Source: Vigna angularis
Lineage: Eukaryota; Streptophyta; Magnoliopsida; Fabales; Fabaceae
Direction of reading: 5' to 3'
Length of the DNA: 64,000 nucleotides
Assembly (NCBI RefSeq): GCF_016808095.1
Contig: NC_068974.1
Span: 40,834,590 to 40,898,589, forward strand
In this document: positions 56,864 through 64,000 of the stretch, piece by piece
How the letters are laid out: each line of letters begins with the position of its first letter
Numbering within the stretch: position 1 is the stretch's first letter
Position numbers and translations under genes: made by a program
The notes under the pieces: model-generated
Databases searched by the model: none
What the model was told of the DNA's origin: nothing
The model's input: only the letters and a program-made list of their open reading frames with translations

Positions 56864-58928
56864 TCACTCTGCGATGGGTTTGGTCTTTGACCTGTAGAGG
56901 AGTTTCTTCTTCTTGGATGTTTGGTTGTCTATGGTGAGTACTACCTTGCCAGCTTCACCAATTTTGAAACCGTGACTGATCACGGTCTCATCTACGGGGG
57001 CAATTTTCCTGTTCTTCTGCACAATGACAGTGTATCCATCCTCAGCTCCGGGCACAAATTCAGCTCCGTAGCTCACATCCCAACCCACCACTCGGATTTC
57101 CCAAACCAGGTGGCTTTTCTGCAGGTGCAGGAACATTTATTTATCAGTATCATAGTCTCTTCCTATTAAAGAGGGCAAAAAGGAAAAAGAGAATGATTGG
57201 TCACCTCAGAAACTGGGAACTCGACAGCATGTTTGGTTGCGGGTTTGATTGTGACCTCCGTAACAGGATCAGAAGTGGTGAATTCCTGTTCACCCTCTCT
57301 GCTCAGTCCACCGTATTGAATGGGCACCAGCTCCGGAGCAATATATCTGTCCATCAATCATCTCAATGAGACCTAATAATACATCGATGGGGAAGGCATA
57401 TAAAGAAAGAGAAAGAGACAGAAATTATTTACTTGAAAAGGGTTTCGGCAGACTTGGATGGCCCAGCAAACACAAATTTGCTCTTGGTCCTCTGTGTGAA
57501 GAACGGACTGATCATCCTAGAAAAGGCAAGGTACCACCAGGGAACATTGATAAATATCTGCACAGATAAAAACAATTCAATAAGTGAGAGAACGATGGAG
57601 TGAAAATTGAAATGATTATTAAAAAGTTAAGGAGTTGAAGGGGGTACCTGCTTGGCCACAAATTCAGGGTAGTTATCCTGAAGCAATTGAAGGGCCTGAT
57701 TGGTGGCCTGCCTGAGGTTACTCTTGCCGAGTCCCGGAGAGTTCTTGAGGTCGTTGACCTGCACAATGGTGGAGATGGCAGTGGGAGAGAAGTCAAGGCT
57801 TCTCACGCTCTTCTCCAGCACCTGAATCCTCCACCTGATGAACTTGTTGCGCTTCTCCTCGTCCGAAAAGGTCTTGTTGTACAACTCCTTATTCTCGAAC
57901 TCACCAAAGACGTTGTAATTCACGGGGTGGCCTTGTTTGTCGTGTCCCTCGGTGAACACCACCTTGTCCCAATCAGTTCCGAAATCTTCCAGGACCAGAG
58001 CGTCGATTCCGAATTCCTTCCTCCAACGCACGGTGTTCTTGAGCATGGTGAAGGCATCCTTTACCTTGAAATCCCTCGCTCTCAGAAACTTTAGCAGAAT
58101 CACATCGCTCCTCTCATCCGCCAGCAGCGGAATTCCCCATATCTCAACTTCCTCCGGACCAAGTTCCTCTTCCACCTCCTTCGCTTCTGTCGCTTCAACC
58201 ACCTCCTTCTCTTCTGTCACCCCTTCTTCCTTCTTCTCTTCAGTTACTTCTACTTCCTTCTTCTCTTCCGTCACTTCTACTTCCTTCTTCTCTTCTGTCA
58301 CTTCTACATCTTTCTTCTCTTCTGTCACGTGTACTTCCTTCTTCTCTTCCGTCACTTCTATTTCCTTCTTCTCTTCTTTAACTTCAACATCCTTCTTTTC
58401 TTCTGTCACTTCAACCTCCTTCTTCTTCTCTTCTGTCACTTCTACTTCCTTCGTCTCTTCTTTAACTTCAATTTCCTTCTTCTCTTCGGTCAATTCAACT
58501 TCCTTCTTCTCCGCTTCTTCTGCGGCCCCTTCCGGCTCCTTCTTCTCTGCTTCTCCCGCTGCCACTTCAGGCTCCTTGACGGTGTCTGGTTTCTTCTTCT
58601 CTGGCTCTGGCGTGGGGGGCTTGGGCGCGGTTAGCTCACGCTTGTTGAGCGCTTCTTGAACAAGCTTCTTGAGTTCATCAAGGGCTTTCTTCTGCGCCTC
58701 GGGGAGGTCGCCGACGACGTTGGTCTCCTCCTTGAACGAAACCGATTCAGAAATCTTGTCTTCAACAGCGGCCTGGACCTTCTCCTGGGTTTCAGTTTCA
58801 GGTTGAGGTTCAGGTTCAGGTTCAGGTTCGGGTTGAGCTTCGGTGGTAGGTGCGTTGTCGAGAGGGACAGGGTCGACAACTGGCGGCACTTCCTGAGGGG
58901 GAGGTGGGTTTTGGGTTTCTTGGGCCAT
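56864..58928 (-). CDS. PATL: Patellin (SEC14 + GOLD domain protein), copy 2, with expanded acidic repeat
   Basis: Exons 58928-57648, 57557-57433, 57346-57205 and 57118-56864, in phase, give 600 residues. Exons 2 and 4 have the same lengths as in copy 1 (125 and 255 nt), so the two genes are paralogues now in opposite orientation. Seen: a Pro/Glu-rich start, an acidic Lys/Glu arm with about a dozen 9-10 residue units of the form EVEVTEEKK (about 141-250), CRAL-TRIO N (LADERSDVILLKFLRARDF, about 269), the SEC14 pocket (GHPVNYNVFGEF, then TIVQVNDLKNSPG, then NVPWWYLAFSRMISPFF), and the GOLD domain (LVWEIRVVGWDVSYGAEF, ending KKLLYRSKTKPIAE). Compared with copy 1, the N-terminal arm is about 125 residues longer; the lipid-binding part is the same size. 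Confidence 0.96.
58160..58510 (-). repeat. 27/30-bp coding minisatellite in patellin 2
   Basis: Direct repeats of a unit reading GTCACTTCTACTTCCTTCTT on the plus strand, coding for EVEVTEEKK-type units on the minus strand. Some units gain one Lys codon (30 bp). All changes keep the frame. Confidence 0.88.
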
Positions 58929-61900
58929 GGAGTAAGCAGGGTGGTTGTTGTTGTTGGTGGTGGTGTTATTGTCGTTGATGAAGGGTTGAAGGGTTGAGGG
59001 AAGAAAAGAGAGGAAGATGGATGGGTGGGTGTGAAGAGAAAGTGATTATATTATGTTATGCCGTTTGATGCTTGAAACCAGTCTGTCATGCCAGCAGATA
59101 CACCACTTTCTTTCTCATTTCGTGGGTCCCTTCTCTCCTTAATCATTCTTCTCTCTCTCTTTCTCTCCATAGATTGGATATTACCGCACCCAATCCAAAC
59201 AATCTATTCTAAAACTTACCAAAGAATAATTTTTAGTGCCAACCAATCACACCTTCATTTTCAAATTAATAATCATAAAATCAACGTACACATGAACATT
59301 CACTTCTCTCCTCTCACAAGTAACATTGCTTCTAACCTAATCAATATTCAATGCCGTGATGTTCCTAACGTCATTTCAAAAGCTACTATTTTCAATCCAA
59401 ATTTAAACTCTCGAACTCTCTCTCTACTTTTCAAAAATCAAATTAAACACATTCAAATCTCTAAAACCGTTTCTCTTCATTCAAACACAGCGTTGAATTG
59501 AAGGAGAAGAAGGGGATCGACGAGGCTAACCTGAGGCATGATGCCACAACAACACTCAATTTCAAACTTCATAAGCCATCCCAAAGCTAAAGTTGCAGAG
59601 AAGGCCAAAACCATCAATCAGAATCCGCTTTCTTTTTTTCTAATCTCCTTCCTCTTTGCTACTTTTTACATTATTTTAAACCTATTCCCAATTCTCACAA
59701 TTATTAAAAATAAAATATTCTTTTAAATAAGTTTTGAAAAACACATATTTATCGTAGTTGTATTGCTATCTCTGTCGTTTAGGGAATAACTTGAACGACA
59801 AAGCAGATTAGAATGGTTGACTTTATGAGCAAACCACTGTTGAAGATGGTGGCATCCAACAATACTAGCTCTCAGCCCACCATTTTTATCAAATTCAACA
59901 TATTTTATGTTTTAATTTATCTTAATGTAAACAAAAACAAGTCTTTATAACTCATTTTTTCTCTTTTTATGACCAATTTAATCATTATACAGTATCTATA
60001 ATATTTGCATTTAATTACTAATTATTTTAAAGTCCTGAAAAAGATTGTTATAACTTTACTTGTTCCTAATTAGTAACGATCAATAGCAGACCGGCATCAA
60101 ACAAAAAATAGCTGTCCAAGAAGAAAATAAGTTGTACAGTTTAAGAAGCTCCATCGAAAATGTATTTTTACTTTTGATTTTTTTCAAATTCGATACTCAC
60201 ATGACATGAAATTTTATCAGTGAATAATTACAATTAATACTTTTCAATTTACAATAACTCATCCATTAATATTAAACAACAGGAATTCTCTATTTTTTTT
60301 TACTTCTACACTAAACTTGTCTTCCTAATAAAATTTTCGTGATAAACAAAGATGATAGATAGCTTTTTATAAGAAAAGAAAATAATCTGGCAAACCTGTT
60401 CAAAGAGCTAGAAATTAATTATTTCCCTTTTGAAAAAAATGATCTTATATAATTGAATCAAATATCATATACACGGCTGTAGTCTAACATACAGCGTGAT
60501 TATACAACTTCAGTACATCCAATTAATTTACAGAACAATATGCTTTTCTGTCATTTACCACTAAACAAATACATTATTCTTTTTTGGTAGACGCAAATAT
60601 AATAGTTTACTCACTCAGTATCTTTATTGAAAAGTCTATGCCAGTGCAAAAATAAAGCTTATCCACCATTACATTCCAATAAACAAAAATAAAGTTTGTA
60701 ATGAAGGATTCAATTTGATTTTTCATATCTTTTATTTTATTTATAAACTCTATGCCAGTGCAATTAATGTTTAAAACAGCTGTGCATAATATATATTCAG
60801 AATTATTACAACACAAGAGCGGCTATTTAAATTTATACTGGTAAAATATTCGCAATATATATTTAATAGAATTTTGTTATCATGTTAAAGTTAAAATAGA
60901 AAGATTGAATTGTGATATTTAATAAAGAAGGGAATGAGAAGAAAGACGAAATCGTGGACACAGGCTGTGATTGAGCGAGAGAAGGAAAATGAAGAATTAT
61001 TGTGAGAAAAAAGCAAAAGAATGATAGAAAGAGAGTGGTGAGTGGTTACGTGCCAAACACCAAATTCTACGTGCTTATGCTAAGCAAAAACCCATTAATA
61101 TTTTTTAATGAATACCTCTGAAACTAGCCATCCTCTAATGATTATTAATGTATTAAAATACAATCTCTCTCTCTCTCGTTTTCAACTTTCTTCTCTTGTT
61201 TTTTTAGTACGAAATGTATTTGTTGCTTTTCTCACCTTCGTTCACTATTCTGACTTTTCCTTTCCCATCAAATCACTTTCATTTTTTTAGTTTAACCCTC
61301 GCAATCAATTAATATCACAATTTTAATCTTATCATCTCTTCTTACACATAAAACCCATTTCTTAACACGCAACCCATCATCCAACACAACCCATTATTCA
61401 TACCAGTCATCGGAACCCAATTTAAACGTAATATTTTAATATATTTGGTATAAATTTTAAATCTACTAAAAAATTAATAGGTAAGGTAAAGTTTGTATTT
61501 ATTTATATATAATTTAAATTAATTTTTATCTCTAATTGATACTAAATTTTGAATACACATTTTTCACTAATGTAATAATCCCCATAACTTAAAAAGACAA
61601 AATAAAAGTAAAAGATAAGTTTGCAATCAACTTTGTTGATATTCCAAGAATTGTATACAATATATTCTCTTCCTTAAAATTTAGCTTCTAAAAGACATGG
61701 TAAATGTATAGAAAAGACAGTGTAGGAATTAAATTAGATTAAATTTGTAATTCCAGACTATAATATAGGAATATTTCGAAGTTGTAATGATTCTCCTTGT
61801 CGAGTAGGAATATGAAGATTATCGATGCCCAACTTGTGAACAAGGAATTGAAATTGTTACTTCTTGAAGGCCTTTGTAGAAGTACATGCTAGCCATAGGT

Positions 61901-62548
61901 TAGTGAGTACATGAACATTAGTAATGTTTTCAACTGATGTCAAACAAAATGGGTCAACCTCAATATGCTTTAGTGCATGCATGAAAAACACGATTTGAAA
62001 AAAATGAGAAAATTTGTTTAACTATTGTCACAAATAGATACATAGATGTTAAATTATTAACACTAAGAGCCTAAAACAATGATTTAGGTTAAGTTATAAC
62101 TAACAATGACCCTTTAGTATGACAAAAAATACTAAGGTACTTCCTACTCCTAAGAAAATACCCCAACATAATAAAAAATCCACAAAAGAACAATAAGAGA
62201 GGAAATGACTTAGACTGAACCGCAAAACACTGTCCTTGGAAAACAAAATACCTTAAGAAGGTATAAATAGAACAATAATTATTAGATACTACCCTGAGAC
62301 TTAGCTAGTTACCCATGAGAAGGTACTTTTCTCTAAACTTAACTTCAACTCTCCCTTTTGTAACAGTGAAAATGATGTATATTTTTTTTAAATCAATCCT
62401 GTATATTTTGAAGTTGATTCTCCAATTTAGGAGTCCAAATACAGCAACAGGTACAATCAATTAGAGGGTTTATATGTACAATCAAGATATAATTTTCACC
62501 CCATATAGTTTTTTTTTTTTCACTCCATGAACATGATAGAAGAGTTGA
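58929..62548. other. Spacer between patellin 2 and the NPF transporter
   Basis: About 3.6 kb, AT-rich, with the patellin 2 promoter (CT/GA-rich leader near 58930-59045) at the left and the NPF 3' UTR at the right. A direct repeat, CTATGCCAGTGCAA, occurs at about 60635 and 60749. No gene recognised. Confidence 0.5.
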
Positions 62549-64000
62549 CTATTGTCGCCTGATACCTTTGTTATTGTAAATATAAGATTTAGCAAAGCAG
62601 GTGAAGAGGGCCAATCCCATGACACTGAGAGCAGCAAGTAGCCAGTAAAAGTAATTAAGATGCGCCTTGTTCAGATTATTAGCAAACCAACTGTCTTCTC
62701 CGTCTTTACCTGTCACTTTCTCTATCACAGAAATCAGAAAGCCGCTTATAAAGCTCCCAACACCAAATATGCTCAAGTACAAAGCAAGACCCATGCTTCT
62801 TAGTTCATTTGGGACCTGGTCATAGAAAAACTCCTGCAGACCAACCATGGTAAAAACTTCAGAGATTCCGAAGAACATATATTGGGGAATTAACCACCAT
62901 ATACTCATCGGAACAGTTGCATTAGGTTCATCAACAACACCAGACTCCTGAGCCGTTTTCAATCTCTTGGTCTCAACAAGGGCTGCAAATACTACAGTGA
63001 TCACTGATAAAAAAATGCCAGTCCCAATTCTTTGCAGCATTGTTATGCCTGAGGGTTTGCCAGTGATAGCTCTCGCCGCTGGCACAAATAAGCGGTCATA
63101 GATGGGACTGAAGAGAACGATGGCCGCAGTCGTAAGTGTTTGAAGAGATGCAGGGGGTATATCAAAACCGGGTAATAGTGTTCTCTCCAAAGTAACCCCT
63201 TGCTTAGTAAAGAACGTTGGAACTTGAGCAAAGACCACAGCATAAATCAGCGTTGTAGACCAAATGGGAACCAACCTTAGTACTGCTTTAGCTTCTTCCA
63301 CTTCACTTGGGCTACAACTCTCCTCTTCTATGGAATCCTCATCCTTTAACTCTAATAACGCTTTGTTAAGGAACCTGTCAATGTGTAAAACACTGTAAAG
63401 GAACTTGCACAGAGCGTAAAAACAAAACTCAAATGGGATTAAGAATGCCAAAACAAAAAGACTCCTAAACAATCAGAAATTAGCATGTGATTCTCACTCG
63501 AACTGTTCAGAACTTTGATGAGGAAGCATTCCATCACGTTCTGCTTTGATAGCTGTGGTTGAATGGGTGGTTCGCCGATTTCTTATAGCAGCGACAAATA
63601 CACGGCCAATTCTGCGAAAGGGCCTTTTGTCTCGCTGCTGAATGGTAAACCTGTATGTCATTGTTCCTAACAAGAAAACAATTAATGCAACAATCATGAC
63701 AGCGCAAGGAATTCCAAATCCAAGAACCCAACTAAGGTTGTCCTGAATATAGTTCAAGATCGAAAGAGTTGCCAAGCATCCAGCACACATAGTGAAATAC
63801 CACCAATTAAAGAACGTGCTTCTATCTTTGTGCTCCTTTGGATGTTGTTCATCAAATTGATCTGCTCCAAAAGCCTGCACACAGGGCTTATGTCCACCTT
63901 GCCCAATGGCGATCAAATAAAGAGAGATGAAAAACAAAATTATTTGCCAGCGAGGAGAGCATGATTTCAATTCATTGTCGACTTGACACTCAGAGTTGGA
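62549..64000 (-). CDS. NPF (NRT1/PTR) family transporter, C-terminal part
   Basis: Proton-coupled oligopeptide/nitrate transporter of the 12-helix PTR fold. The visible exons are 64000-63498 (open to the window edge) and 63374-62549, joined in phase across a 123-bp GT-AG intron, giving 443 residues of a protein usually 550-620 long. Seen: FISLYLIAIGQGGHKPCVQAFGADQFD (the conserved PTR2 helix motif, across about the first 45 visible residues), STFFNWWYFTMCAG, the large central loop (charged, RNRRTTHSTTAIK), RLVPIWSTTLIYAVVFAQ, TFFTKQG, WWLIPQYMFFGISEVFTMVGLQEFFYDQ and PNELRSMGLALYLSIFGVGSFISG. These are hallmark sequences of plant NPFs, closest by eye to subfamily 5. The N-terminal ExxER proton-coupling motif is outside the window. 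Substrate cannot be told from sequence. Confidence 0.94.

Noticed and set aside
57937..58659. Plus-strand open frame of 240 codons with FFSSVTSTS repeats
   Set aside because: Antisense reading of the EVEVTEEKK minisatellite of patellin 2; periodicity comes from the repeat.
1..64000. CRISPR arrays, prophage, toxin-antitoxin or other bacterial-type systems
   Set aside because: The repeats present are microsatellites, minisatellites and plant transposon pieces; gene structure is eukaryotic throughout.

Overview
This window reads as nuclear DNA of a flowering plant. It is AT-rich, its genes are split by many GT-AG introns, and several products belong to plant-only families (SGR2-type phospholipase, patellins, NPF transporters, plastid-targeted proteins). 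A eudicot, most likely a legume, is my inference from general sequence feel and repeat style; it is not proven here. I rebuilt the gene models by hand by joining reading frames across splice sites and checking that codon phase is kept across every junction.

Layout. 1-15129 (minus): the 5' four-fifths of a BTAF1/MOT1-type SNF2 ATPase, 20 coding exons, cut by the left window edge just after ATPase motif III. One large intron holds a deleted Ty3/gypsy-type LTR element (2185-4244) with a 5-bp target duplication. 19327-20852 (minus): a two-exon uL18-like ribosomal protein. Its upstream region is a direct duplicate of sequence upstream of BTAF1. 22003-36631 (plus): a complete 20-exon SGR2-type DDHD phospholipase. 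Its introns carry a MITE, a solo-LTR-like block, partial exon duplications and a 1.6 kb element flanked by an 11-bp direct repeat. 37695-38685 (minus): an unrecognised, probably plastid membrane protein with a four-cysteine zinc-ribbon-like motif. 39895-41275 and 42743-44842 (plus): tandem quinone-oxidoreductase (ceQORH-like) paralogues. 45755-48397 (minus): a probably plastid GNAT acetyltransferase with a LINE remnant in an intron. 50655-52410 (plus) and 56864-58928 (minus): two convergent patellins (SEC14 + GOLD). 62549-64000 (minus): the C-terminal part of an NPF peptide/nitrate transporter, cut by the right edge.

The genes do not form an operon or a shared pathway; this is an ordinary euchromatic gene block. 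The two duplicated pairs (quinone oxidoreductases, patellins) and the duplicated promoter block show repeated local duplication. I found no CRISPR array, no recognised RNA gene and no convincing novel multi-gene system. The most interesting items are the internally deleted gag-only retroelement, the TIR element with an 11-bp target repeat in SGR2, the promoter/leader duplication shared by BTAF1 and uL18, and the repeat-expanded acidic arm of the second patellin.
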